Made by a program: the position numbers and the translations under genes. From positions 26,664-90,663 of the forward strand of contig WBMW01000427.1 of assembly GCA_013396635.1 (NCBI GenBank): 64,000 bases of DNA, in the 5' to 3' direction. Shown in pieces: positions 49,291-62,283 of this stretch. Below the pieces are notes generated by a model. That model did not search any database. It saw only the letters and a program-made list of their open reading frames with translations, and was not told the origin of the DNA. Each line of letters begins with the position of its first letter. The first letter of the stretch is position 1. The stretch is from Penelope pileata (taxonomy: Eukaryota > Chordata > Aves > Galliformes > Cracidae).

Positions 49291-50194
49291 TTTGTCTAAC
49301 AGAGAGGTGTAGTTTAGGTCTCAGTGCGCTGGACTGCTCGTATGTTACAAAACTCCATGTCAATACTTAGGAATATGTTCTCTCACTAAAACATCCCATT
49401 TTAATGTTCACTTAGTACAACCTGTTTTTGTGAGACCTATAATATTTTTTCAATATCACTCTTCAATGATGAAGTACAAAAGATACATTAGCACTCCTTA
49501 CTGCAAATAAAATTGACTTAAGGGAACTTTGGTTTAGGTTCTAATACATTAAGGAAATAGCAGTAAATATCTACCAGTATGATGTTTTGGTCCTCTGGAA
49601 ATGTCAGAATTACTTTTTGCTATCTATTTTTGTCATCTTCAATAACAGCACAGCTAATTGGAAATGTGATTGCATTAACCATATGAAATAGCCATATTTT
49701 TACACTGTCTCCAGACATAAAACAGTCTCTGGTGTTCATGCACAATGCTTCAGATATCACAATGAAGAAGACAGAACCAAGCTCTTCACATAGGAGCACA
49801 GGACAGTTTGAGAGACCATAGGCACAACCTGAAATAGAAGAGGTGCCAACTGGATGTAACGAAAACCTTGTCCCTCATGATGACTGTATCAGTCACTTAT
49901 GGGGGTCTGGTAATGCACGTCCTGTTCAGCTCCACCTCGTGGCATATGAACCTATACAGTTGGATCAGATGCTGTAAGTGCAGAAGTCTCCCCTGACCTT
50001 GTAGCAGACTTCTATGCTGCGGAGCTAATGATGGCAAACTTCACAACGTAGGTGAAGGTGGTATGCAGTCCTTAAGTTCAGGAGTGTAGGACTCCTCAGT
50101 GTGATGCCTGTTGGAACAACTGCTTCTTGGTTTCATTGACACCGTCAAAGTGGAGTTGCCAAAGACTACCATTATATACACACTGAAAAGCACC

Positions 50195-50651
50195 TGTCTG
50201 GGGTCTGACTGGGATGGAGCTAACTTTCTTCACAGCAGGCCATGTGCTAAAAAAGCACTAATGCTTTGGCTGCTGTTGAGTGGTGCTTGCACAACATCCA
50301 GGCCCTCCTTATCCCACTCTGCCCCCTAAGTAAGTAGGCAAGGAGCTGGCAGAGGACACATCCACAACAGACCAATGAGTCATTTTCCATACCAGATACT
50401 GTCATGCTCAGCAATAAAAACTGCTATAGAGGAAAAAGGGGGTGGTGATTTGGAGTATCTAACGTGACTCACTCACTGGTGGAGCACCGATCTGCCTGAG
50501 GGAGCTGGTGAGAGACTGCCTTTGCATCATGGTTTTTTCCTCTCACTTATTAAACTGTCTTTGTTATGGCCCTTGAGTTTTGGCACTTGCTCTTCCCATT
50601 CTCTCCTTTGTCTCACTGTCGGGAGAGGGGGAGCGGCCGTTAACCATGGCA
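50195..50651 (+). mobile_element. Solo LTR of an avian endogenous retrovirus
   Basis: Begins TGTCTGGGGTCTGACTGGGA then TGGAGCTAACTTTCTTC and ends near GAGCGGCCGTTAACCATGGC then A, matching the TG...CA limits and the start and end blocks of a common avian LTR family. Inside: CCATACCAGATACTGTCATG and CTCAGCAATAAAAACTG in the promoter area, ATTAAA at 50549-50554 as polyadenylation signal, and TTGCTCTTCCCATTCTCTCC in the U5-like part. No internal viral gene flanks it, so it is a recombination remnant. The bases just outside (GCACC and AGATC) do not match, so the target duplication has decayed or the ends are off by a few bases. Confidence 0.82.
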
Positions 50652-51228
50652 AGATCGGGTTACATTTGGTTTATTTTTTAATAAATATTCTGAAAAAAAA
50701 ACTACGTAGAGCTAGATGCTATCACAGATCTAACCACCCATTTTTCCACTACAAGGTGGGTTTCTTTGGTTTTGTCTTCTCTAATATAATGAATAGTATG
50801 TTTTCTTTCTTTCTATAATGCTAAAGACAATGTAGTATTTTGTCTTATAAAACAAGAAATACTTCATGCCTAATACAAACAATGCCAGATGATCTAGCAA
50901 ACAATAAAAAATACGTGCTAGCCTCAGTGTGATTTTGAGGCATCTATCTGAAGTATTGTGAGATGTTCTCTGTGAGATACACACTTTCCTCTGCCTTTGT
51001 ACTTAGACTGTGTTATAAACTTGCACTCGGGTCTGGAGAAATATTAGATATTAAATATTCTACTGGCTAATGCATGGGAGGCTGGAGAAGGAGGGGGAAA
51101 TGTGCCTAATAGCTTTAGTCCTTTCCTTTATCACTACTCTTCTGTGATAGGAACTGAGCATTAAATCAATGCTTACTAAAAGTGCTACTTAAGAGAACGC
51201 ATGCAAAACAAAATATGTAGTGTAGGTG

Positions 51229-51249
51229 TTTGTGATACGATATCACAAA
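51229..51249. repeat. Perfect 9-bp inverted repeat, 3-base loop
   Basis: TTTGTGATA, loop CGA, TATCACAAA. Confidence 0.85.
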
Positions 51250-52871
51250 ATTTCCACTAACAGAGCTATGAAGAAAATTAATGAATCCTGATTAATTTTT
51301 CCTTTTCAAACATCATTCTCCAAACACCAGTTTTGGCATCTCAAGCAAGTAGTAACAGCTGTTAGCCTGTCTGGGAGCACACTTGGCTTTGATGGGATTG
51401 TTAGATGCCAAAGTAGAGAGCATGTTTTTCCCCAGTGATATTGGGTCTTTGCTTTGCTCTTTGTCAGATGCTAAGAGGGAAAATGCTGAATGACTTTGGA
51501 TCTAATGCAACACGATGTTTCTTTCTTCTAGAATTTGTAACCAAAGTAGTTTAAAAACAAAAACATATTAGTGATACTTCAGATAACTAAAGCAGATTGA
51601 GGAGACTATGCATGAAGATTTTTTTTCTATAAATTTTGAAAGACATTTACAAAAAATCTAGTATATTGGTCTATACTGATCTTCTAATAAGAAGAGAATT
51701 TTTCTTCTCTGCCACAAGATCTTTGCTATTCTCTTAATATAGGAGCAGAGTTTCATTGCAAAGAGTTTCATGGGGAAAAGAAGCATTTCAGTGGAATTTC
51801 TCTGAGGAAAGTACATGGATGCTGAAGCATGTTTTGAGCCAAATTAAGGTTTTATCATTATTAATCAATATGGCCAAGTCAGCTTCTATTGCATGGAAAT
51901 TGTTGTTCACTTGCACTTTCCATCTCCAAAAAAGTCAATTTGATTCAGCTAGCCAAGTATCCAACACAGCTAGCTCCTCATGTGCCACGGCCTTTCCCTC
52001 TGGTTGAGCTACAGGACGATGCAATGTGGAATGAAAATAAAGATAATTAATTTTGGAATTTTCTGTGGAATTGAATTTCCATTTTTTCATTCACCTGTGC
52101 ATTTCTCTCTGATCACATTCTGAGAAAGTGAGTAGGTTAATCAAGATGCATAGCTGGATCTCAAGTGGTGAAAAAGACAAGAGATGAAAATTAGCAGGTT
52201 GACAAACCATGTATCAGAATTTGGTCTGTTCTTCAATCCAGGAATTCCCATGTCTTGCACACTTCAGATGCCAAATTGTGCTCTAACCTTCAAGTGCAGC
52301 TATTTGCTTCTTTCAATGATGAGGCTGGAGTAAGCTGCTTCCAAACGTGATTCTTGCTCCTGTCGTACTCTTATTTATGTATGATAAACTGGAGGGGAAA
52401 TTAATAGCTGGAAATTAAGTGAAAAATTGGCTACTTTTAACCTGTCTCTGTTTCTTGTTTAACACACAGCTCCACAATCTATTGTAGTTGTTCAGCTGAA
52501 GCAATGATACTGGAGAAGTAGATGATGTAGCTCTTCAAAGAAATTTAAATCTAAACATCTGATTTATTCTTTCCTTTGTCATGATGACCTGGGTACAAGC
52601 GTTTATGAGTCTGCCTAACCTTTCTGAAGTAATCCTTGAAAACTGTGAGCTGTCAATTTGTTTTAATAAGATGTTAGTTTGAAAGTTACAAGTGCACACT
52701 GTTTCATCACTTCTTGTCCCAGCAGAAGCAGCCAGCCTTAGCAGGATCCCCTCATGAGCCTGCATCTCCATTCTAAGCACTTGGAAATCAAATGCACATA
52801 AAATGTTCAACATAATTATCAAAAAATGCCCAGGTACCTGTTCCCTCATTCTACTTCTTCCCACACTTCAC

Positions 52872-52873
52872 AA

Positions 52874-52904
<31 letters not shown>

Positions 52905-52906
52905 AT
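52872..52906. repeat. (AAAT)n microsatellite
   Basis: Nearly nine uninterrupted tetranucleotide units. Confidence 0.95.
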
Positions 52907-55900
52907 TTAATAGTTTCCTTATCATATCTTTAGCAAAATTGATATTAATATTGGTTGAGGTTGGTTTCTCTCCTAGGCATAATATTGGTTCATGATGGCT
53001 TCTCTCCGAAGCATTCTTTAAGGCAAAGATTATGGTTGCATAGATATTGTCCCATCCTGACGTTACAGATACATGTAGTAACCTTATGAGTAGTTGTTAA
53101 TACCTTCGTTTTCTGTAGCTTAATACACTATTTTTCCTTTGTTTAATTTTCTCATCTTCTGTAAGTTTCATTTTTCCTAATGTTTGATATGATTATTGAA
53201 ATGTCTTAAAGACTGCATATTTCAAAATATCAGCAAGATCCTTGCACCAAGTAAAAGATGGAAAAAGAAGCTAAGATGGTTTCTTTCTACTCATATTAAC
53301 CTGCAACTGTACAATCCTCTCAAGTCTGCTCAAAACACTGACCGGACGTATACAGCAGACACCCAGAAAACATACGTATGCCTCACTAGTATCGTGCAGT
53401 GTAGCTCATTGTTATGAAGATTTGGCTTCTACATTTTAAAAATAGAAATATTACACAAATGCTTAAATACTTCTTCCATAAAAATTAATTCTAATCAGAA
53501 ATTGATAAGTTTCTCTTTTCAGTAATTTTATGCAACTTCAAGAACTCTTGAAACTGTCTTCCCACTGTAAATTTTAAATTTAGAATGTTACAGAAAATGT
53601 TCAGTTCTATAGCTATTAAATCAAGTGCATACAGAAGTAAGAGCAGAGTTTTTAAATTGTGCTTGATTGAGCTATTTGTTTTGAGGGAAAGAGGTCTGGT
53701 TTGCTCAAGTAAAATGGATGCAACTATAAAACTGTATTTAGTGACCTTTTGCAAAAATACTCCTGTGCTTCTTCCAAACTTGCCTCCTTCTATCTGTGCT
53801 TCTTTCTGCAAGTTTTATTTTATTTTATTTTTTTTAAGAGCAGGCTTGCAAATTCGCAAATGCTTTTTGCAGGCATTTCTTTAATGCTGGAATTTGAAGG
53901 ATTATATTTTTTTCAGTTTTGTTTAATATTTATGCCTTGCAATAGATCCAATTTTTAGGATGTTGGAACAAAAAGCTACCCAAATTATTTTAACTCAGAG
54001 TTAAAAACTACAGAGAAATAAATATTTTATTTTAAATCATTTTCCTCTTTAGATACAGATGAAGAAAAAATATTTAATCAAAACCTTTTTAGGCAACTAT
54101 TTTTCACTGTTCCCTATTTTGACACCAATTTGAGCATGGTTTTCAACACTAAGAAAAAGTTGAACACTGAGGTGAGCCTTGTTCACTTTTAGCAGTGGCA
54201 GAATGAGCATCTGGAGTGGAGATAAAACATGCTTCTAAAAGGATTTTGTAGGGTGGATGAAAAATGAAGTTGGCTACTTGTCACAATTACAGTTTAACTT
54301 TCTCATTTCTCCTGAAATGCTTTTGAACTCGCGGGCTAGATTTAGGCACTTTCATGCATGCAGGCAGCAATTTGGAGACAAGTTACTTTAGTAACTTTTA
54401 GTGGGCTATTTGCTCAATACCATTTTCACAGGAGGGATTTCACGAGCTAGTTGCTCTAGCACCAAAACTAATGCTGTTTGTTCCCCACAGTTTTAGGTAT
54501 TTCACTAACTCAGCTTTTTTTTTCAGCTTTTACCCCTATCTCCTATTAGCTTGTTAAGTCAAGACGTTGGCTCTAATCAGTGAATGTGCCTTTCCTTCAT
54601 ATATGCACATGACATTTTGTTTTTCCATGACTGTGGTCTCATTTCCTGCAGGACTGCAGCTTTTTGTAGCCTGTGCTGTTCTGAGGTGCTGCTGTTCTGT
54701 CAGAGGGTTGTTGAGGTTGACAGCCACTTGTTGCTATACCAACCCAGCTGGTGGTGTGGTCACATTGCTGAGCAGCTGGCTTGTTAAAGAGGTTTTACAA
54801 GCTAGACCACAAGCAGATGTGTTGGTTTAAACAGTTTTTACAAGATAATTCACAGGTCATTACATTTGTATTACCACACTTACTGAACTACAATGCAAGT
54901 GGTTAGAACCATGCATGCAGTTCATCTCTAACCCTTAAACTAGGTTTTCATTTTAATAGTGTAATTTCCAATCTTCATGACATATAGCTAGTTTTCATAT
55001 ATACAGATTAAAGGAATGCAGGTGTTCTGTGACCAGACTCCCCATTTCCATTGATTTTCAAGATGTGTCCAGAACTACATGACCTGAAAAGCTACAAATA
55101 AAGAACTTAAAAACAGATCTTTTACTAGAATATGCTTTATGTTTACCTGATTCAGGTAATTATATGAGTGGATAGCAGCTTACCAGGAACTGATTTAGAC
55201 CTTCAACACCTAAGATTTCAGATAGTGGATCATTTGCCAGCATTGGACATCTAGCTGTAAAATGATCATGAGTCAAAGCATAGGCTCACCCTACTCAGAG
55301 GATGTGACTTTCAGAAGTATCCAGAGTATAAGCAAAAAACCTCTGGTCTCAGAATAAATTCTGACTCAAGGTACATTACATCATATGTGACAGCTGAAGG
55401 CTAAACTTCTGTATATTCTGTAGTACAAACTTCTACACTACAAAATATTTAACTCCAGAAATAACATTAGTGGTTTATCAATGATGGTAACACATAATCT
55501 TACTGAACATGCTTCTAGTGATGTTGTTTGTAATTGCTATCTTCCACTGTCATCTAGTGTTGAAAGAAACTTTCTGCAAGTGTTCAGAGATTACACAGAA
55601 CAAGATGCTTTTTCCCAACTTAATTTGAAAGGAAAACAAACAAACACAGGCAACAAACCAAACCAAAAATAACCCGCCAAATTAATTTCTAAAGTTATAC
55701 CTGAAGTTTGGATATTTTCTTCTGTCTCTGTAGTTACTCAAGCTTGAAATGCTCTATGCAGCTCAACGTGCATGTGCAGGAAGGAAATATGAGCTGGAGA
55801 AGAAACACAGAGGTTGTTGCCAAAGGTATACTGCCTATTTACTTCATAAATGTTATTCCAAGGGGAAAAGGCAGTACAGTGAAGTTAAATAACTCCAAGC

Positions 55901-58144
55901 AACATAAGGGTAATTTATTAACATAAAACATACTAATAAAAAGCTGATTAAAAAAAAAATGTAAAATTTGCCTTTGTAAAAAAATGAATATCATTTATGT
56001 ATGTGAATAAGTAATTCAAATACAGAAGGAACCTTAATTCTGCCATTTTATGACCTTGTAAGGATATGTAGGTGTTAAAGGAAACTTTCAATCTTCACAA
56101 ATCAGATTCAAGACACCTCAGAATGCAAAAGAAATTAATCAGCATATTATGATTATTCTTTGAATTACAATAATTACAGAGTGCATAAATGTTGCAATGA
56201 TTCAAAGGTTTAAGAAGAGCAGGTCCATATTCATCTGCTCATACTTACAACATGGCAGCAATATTCTCAGCTGAGGGAATGTTGGTGTCCATAAAATTTA
56301 GAAGGTAAAATAAATAAATAAAGCCCTCATAAGAACTTGATTTTAAAGTATTTGTTTGGAAGTTAGTGCAGACAAAAATAAACTTGGTATTCTAGGATAA
56401 GGTAGATTCAGAATTTCAGTAGATAAGGGGAATAAATTTCAATCTGCTTAACAGGACTTTTCTTAACATTCTCTTCCTGTATTTACTAATCATGTAAATA
56501 ACCAACTGTATTTTCCAGTTTTCAGTCAGCAAAAGAACTTACCGTCAACTTCTTTTGATACGTGGCTTACAGTAATGAGCAATAATGTTTTGATTATAGA
56601 TTTATAGATTTATGGCTAGTGAATAAGACAAGTAAAAGGCTGTATTTAAGTCCAAGCATGTCCTTTAGAGAGGTCCACACGGCAAATGCAAAAGACATTT
56701 GGAACCCAATGAAACCAGTACATGCATTATTTCTTATCCTGTCTATTGCCTTACTGAATAACTAACAAAATTTCAGTAGCTCAGGGTTTTGAAAATGTTT
56801 CAATGCATTCTCTATAAAAAAAAAAAAACAAAACCAAACACCCAATTTATTCTGTAAATCTGAATGACGTCTTCGCATTAAAGTGTGCAGAAGAAAAATA
56901 TAATAGTGCCTTTAGAACTCACTACAAATACTATACCAGAAATGACTGTCCTATCTAAAATATTGCTTTAAGAAAACTGAGAATTTGTTCCTTTTTTTTT
57001 TTTTATCATGAAGTTGTTATTTTTGATCTTTGAACATAGTAATCTTCAATTGCAACATAACCTTGGAACAGTGTAATACAGCTTCAGTCCTCTGTAAAAT
57101 TAAGTCTCAGTGTATCTAAATGGTAAAGCATTGGTACATAAAACAGTTGATGTCATGCTATGTTAGATCTCTAAATTTCTACTTCTTTTTTGTCAGAATA
57201 TCAGAAATATTCAAGGATATGCATTTTTTTGCATATAGTAAATGACTTTCAGACAAAATCGCACTCATCGGACTGTAAAACGAACAGAAGATACATTTCC
57301 TTTCTGAAACACTGCCTAACATCAGCAAGCATTCTACATGCTAGACACAACTCAGTAGTAATGCTTAATACGTATCTTAAATGAAAAGAAGTCCTCCAGC
57401 TCTCAGAGCTTGAAAGCTTGCTTTCAGACAGAATCAAAATGTAAAGACTAACAACGTCCTCTACTGTTGCTTTTTGAGAACTGCAATACAGTGCTGCTAG
57501 CAATAAGCCACAGCATCCATGAAATAGGTAATTCTAGACTGTATTATTCCACTCTGTGGTGTAATGCGGAAGAAGCTATTTTAAAGAAGAAAAAATGGTT
57601 TTTCTGTTAAATAAAGACAGCAGCAGAAGTACTCTACCATTTCTCTTAAAAGCTAGTAAAACAAATTATGGAATACTACCTGTTTGGATTGATAGTTCCC
57701 GTTTCTGACGATAGGGGAAAAAACTTCCTGTGCTATTCTTCACATCTGCCTGGAGAACAAGGACTGTGGCTCAGCTGAGACCCCACTCCAGCTGGCTTGG
57801 ATGCCCAGGACAGGCAGGACATGGAAGCTGGAGAAAATGAATTAAACCTCAACAAGAAAAGTAAGCAAGAGGCTTCATGGATATAGTATGGATACAGCTT
57901 CATACTATTGCTGATTATGCATCCTACAGACCTCCTGTGGGGAAAGGACTGAGCAGCAGTGCTTTCTAAGACGAGCTTCATGCAAGAATAAGGCTGTAAC
58001 TGTGCCTGCACAAATACCCTCGTTGCATATTGGCTTTGACAGCCATAAGCCTGAACAGAACAAGCCTACATACACAGACATGGCTAGAAAACAGCAGTAC
58101 TAGGATGCAAATCAATTGCTCGTTTGGGCTTCAGAGGGAACATA

Positions 58145-58201
58145 CCACTTCTCTTTAGTAACACCACAGATTAGTAACCACTTCTCTTTAGTAACACCAC
58201 A
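58145..58201. repeat. 24-bp direct repeat, 33-bp period
   Basis: CCACTTCTCTTTAGTAACAC then CACA occurs at 58145-58168 and again at 58178-58201 without mismatch. Confidence 0.92.
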
Positions 58202-61200
58202 AGGCGGCCATCTTTGGCCTAAGCCCTAAACCTCAGAGCTCGTTTTCATATCTCCTGTGCATCTATTTGAGAAGTGGGATCGATTTGTTCCTACTAAATA
58301 CTGAAAACATCTATTGCTTCAGAGAAATAAAATTGTAGGGACAAACTGCCACAGCAGGATGGTTTAAAAGATTAAAAGAAGTCCTCTGTGATATCACAGC
58401 ACATCTTACAGGAGGACTCCAGAGGACTTCATAAACAGAGCTGAAGTGAAATAACAAAATAATCTCACCAGGTTTTTCCAGGGTTTGCTCTGGTCACCAG
58501 GCACCGAAGAGTGCAGTGTTTCCCAGTCTAATTCCAATTTTCGATCTGGCTTGCCCTCACTTGCTTCTCACTTTGCTTATTATCATTTCTTTCTTTCTAA
58601 CGACAATGTTAAACACTGCTGAGCTATTCCTTATAGCTGTTAAGAGTTTTCCTTTATTTGCCTCCACTTTATTGCTGCTTGCTGTGTCAACATGGATGTG
58701 CTTTTTTTCAGAGTACACCTGTGCAACACTCTAGCCACTCTGTATCTGCAAGTTGAGATGATTTTTGTTATGGAGTTTCAGAGAGAATAAGTGACCATAA
58801 AGCCTACAGTCAAAGGTTCTCCAGCTCTGTCTTTCAGAAATAATCTCTTATAAGCGACCTGGACAAAAAAAACAGTTCCTCCTGCAGATGAATCTGGATT
58901 AAGTAATTCGTGAAGTTGAATCTATGGCTGTTTAGTGACCACCAGTAATGTTTGTCTCACATTCAGGATGGGTGTACTTTGGTCAGATAAGGGGATGTAT
59001 GTAAACCTGGCACTTCCTTTCACCTAATCTTCCAAAGGTAAAGGTAATGAGCAATACCGACCTGAAAAGATAGATACACAGATAAAGGGGGATGACATAG
59101 AGTGTTCTTTCAACAGATTTAAAAAGCAGATGACAATCTCCAACTCCATAATCTAGAGAAAGCTAGCACTAAGAGCCTATCCTGATTCACTAGTTATATA
59201 AAAGAAAGAGTTAGAAATTAAACAGCAGCAACAATCAAGTTAATCAGTACCTTGTGATAGACCAAAAGAAAAGGGAAATAGCAGCAAAGCGACCCGAAGT
59301 TACAAAACATGAAAAAGTGGAAAGCTGTAGTGCATAGCCAGTCCAGGCAGAGGTCAATTCTCTTTTTTTCCCCAAATCCTAGACCTAATACTGAGCCTAT
59401 AACAAGCTGCTGAAAATGTTAATTACATAAAAATTGTTTACTGGTAATTATGGAAGTGAGTAGACCCTTGCTATGGATTAATAATCTGAGCAAGCAAATC
59501 CAGGTAATTTGGAGTCATACACTATGTGAAAAGCAGGGAAGCCTCAGAAGACTAAAATGTAGAGTTCTAATGTTAAGGCAATGTTTGAAAATGGCAAATG
59601 AATAAAACTAGTTAATCTGTAGTCTGATGTGACACCTACATCATAGTTTTTCATCATGATGCCAACAGTTCAATTCAGTTAAGACAGCTGAAATGATTAA
59701 GAACACAATTAACCCTAAACTCAGCAAAACACTATGCATGAATCTGATTTTGTATGTACAATGTAAAAAACTAAGAAAATAAAAATCTCAAACCAGTCTT
59801 CAGGAAAAGAATCCTTGTCACAATTTTGATGGTGGTTAGATTACACTCTTAACATATTTTTCTTAATTTCCTGCAGAGCAAATTCCAAAGCTGCAAAACC
59901 CTGAAAGAGAATTCTGCCAGCACCCACGCCTGATCTCATCAATGAATATAAAAAAGCTCCTAAGAATGAGTAATGAATGCAAATGCACTCAGAATAGTCT
60001 GATTTTTTTTTAATGATTTAAAACCTAGCTTAAATTAGTCTACTCCTACAGTATATTTTAAAATAATATGTACTTAGGGATGTTCGATAGGTATAGCCTC
60101 TTTTGGAGATGCAGAAAGTCATATTTTCAGTTTATTCAGTTAACTGAGGCCAATGACTAATTCATAGAATTGAGACTCTTAGAGCTAGAAGAAAATGAGA
60201 GTTTTGTTTCCACTTCATTCAGGAATAAAAATGAAACAAAAAGGGCTTAGTGCTATAACTTGCCAAAGTAAAGGAGAAAAAAATAATTCAGTATGTTAAT
60301 AGATGGTATTTTCTTTTCACAATTCATCTTCATATAGGCACAAAGTGGGGTTTATATATTTAGTTTAAGGCTCCTAGTAATTTATTTAAATGTAATTAAC
60401 AAAATGTATTAAATGAAGAGTTTCTGCATCTTAAACTTCCAGTTTGTGTTAATAGAAAGCTTGTGGGTGGGGGGAGGCTTCAGGCTAATATAAAATGGAA
60501 TCAGTCCTTTTTAACATAAAAAGTAAAAAAAACAAGTGCCTAAGTTGCCAACTTAGATTATATGTAATCATACTTTTTATGGGCTTTAAAAAGATAGACT
60601 GCACATTAAAGTCTAAATATAGAAGGAATGGACATAGTCCAGAAGTGTACAGAGCTGTCTCAGGGCAGTTCCTGATGAGGTGCATCTTCAGGCTTAGCGC
60701 TGGGATTTGGCTGGCTGGGTTTCCAGACTGGTACACCCCAAATCCCTGTCCCAGAGCAATAACGCCCTTTGAACCTGGCTTCCTGTGCCATGCCAGGGAT
60801 TACGGTGAGAGATAAAGCTCACTGCCAGGGCTGAGAGGAGCTGCAGCCTCACAGGTAACTCTGCACCCCTTGGTTTACAAATTATTTCTGGATGATTACT
60901 GATGCAGGACAGTGACTGATAGAAATCATGTGAGGATGGGAATACATGAAGTGTGAACAGAAAGATTATGAGGAATTTAGAATGCTGCTTTGCGAATGGG
61001 AACAGCATATCCTGTGCCATAACTGTAAAATGAAAAGAGGCGTCTCACACTTCAAAAAAAGTATCAGCTTTCTAGCAACTTAGGCCAAATGAACTCCTTG
61101 TATAACTTCTTCAGCCCAAACATCTGCTTAGATAAATTTTATTTTTAGTAGGAATTAGACAACATTTAAAACTATAAATGTATATTTAAATGTGACTTAA

Positions 61201-61208
61201 TGCTTTCA

Positions 61209-61222
61209 TATATATATATATA
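61209..61222. repeat. (TA)n microsatellite
   Basis: Seven TA units. Confidence 0.88.
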
Positions 61223-62250
61223 AAGCTGCTACATGTTAAAAAAAAGTCAGTTCTATTCTCAGTAACATTAAATACTCAGTACTACTAATACAGCAATGTC
61301 TCCATATAATTGCAAATATTATTACTGTTGTTACATGTAGTCTTTAGTGCATTATTTGTTTGGCCTTGCTGTGCTCAGCATCCTCCACGTGTTGTGGAGA
61401 GGTGATGGTGTGGGAAGGTTCAGACATTATGCTGCACACAAATGTGGTCTCTGAATCAAATGAGCTACAGAAGATTCCTACATGATTATTCAGCCTGTGT
61501 CCCTTTCAGAGCTTCTGTTCTTAACCACCTCTGAAGTCCATTCTGACTATTTTATCTGAGGTTTAAATGTCATTTGCATAATTCTGCCCAGGACCGAAAC
61601 CCGATCCCATGACCTAGATGTTAAATTGTAGCTAACTATCCCCTTCCTGCACAGAGTTCAGGCAATGAACTTGAAAAATCAAGTTACTGACCTATAAATT
61701 CAAAACCTGTGTACTAAGATTTACAGAAACATATTGGGAAGAGTCACATGATGTTCAAATCACTGGTTAGGAATGATCCATAAAAGGGCCAGAGGGAGTG
61801 GTGTGCTTTCAAAAACGGCATCAGCTGCTCCTGAGTCACTGACCATTCAAAAACAAATTACTGAGAGCTTATGGACCAGTCAGTGCACTGGAAGAAAGAA
61901 AGCTGGTGGCTGATTCGGGATTTTGTCACCAGACCTCACTCTGGCACCATGGGACTGTGCCCCTTGTCCAGGACGAGTGTTCCCATCCCACCTGCCCTTG
62001 CAGAGCGGACCACTCGTTTTGCTCCCTGACTGCAGCTGCGGAAACATGGTTTAAGAGAGGCTTTCCTTGGTATACCCAATGTAACATCCAAAATTAAAAG
62101 CACACAGGGAAAAAAACCCTTTGAACTTATAGTCTATTTTACAGAATGTGAAGAAATGTGCAGGTGAATCCTGAGCAGAGTGTTCAAAGAACGATAACCT
62201 AAGCTTGGTACAGCACTTTGAATTGTGATGAATTATCAGCAGCCCTAACA

Positions 62251-62283
62251 TTTTTTTTTTTTTATATATATATATATATATAT
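62251..62283. repeat. T13 followed by (AT)10
   Basis: Homopolymer joined to an AT microsatellite. Confidence 0.92.

Larger units (their letters stand above)
42666..50194. other. Intergenic, no gene seen
   Basis: AT-rich with a GC-richer patch at about 43.75-44.11 kb and pyrimidine tracts. Open frames at 43756-44055 (minus) and 46207-46617 (plus) carry no recognisable domain. One CR1 tail and a candidate conserved element are listed separately. Confidence 0.5.

Noticed and set aside
60160..60205. Possible reversed CR1 tail (TTCATAGAATTGAGACTC)
   Set aside because: Only one short block matches; the GGTTGGAA core is missing.
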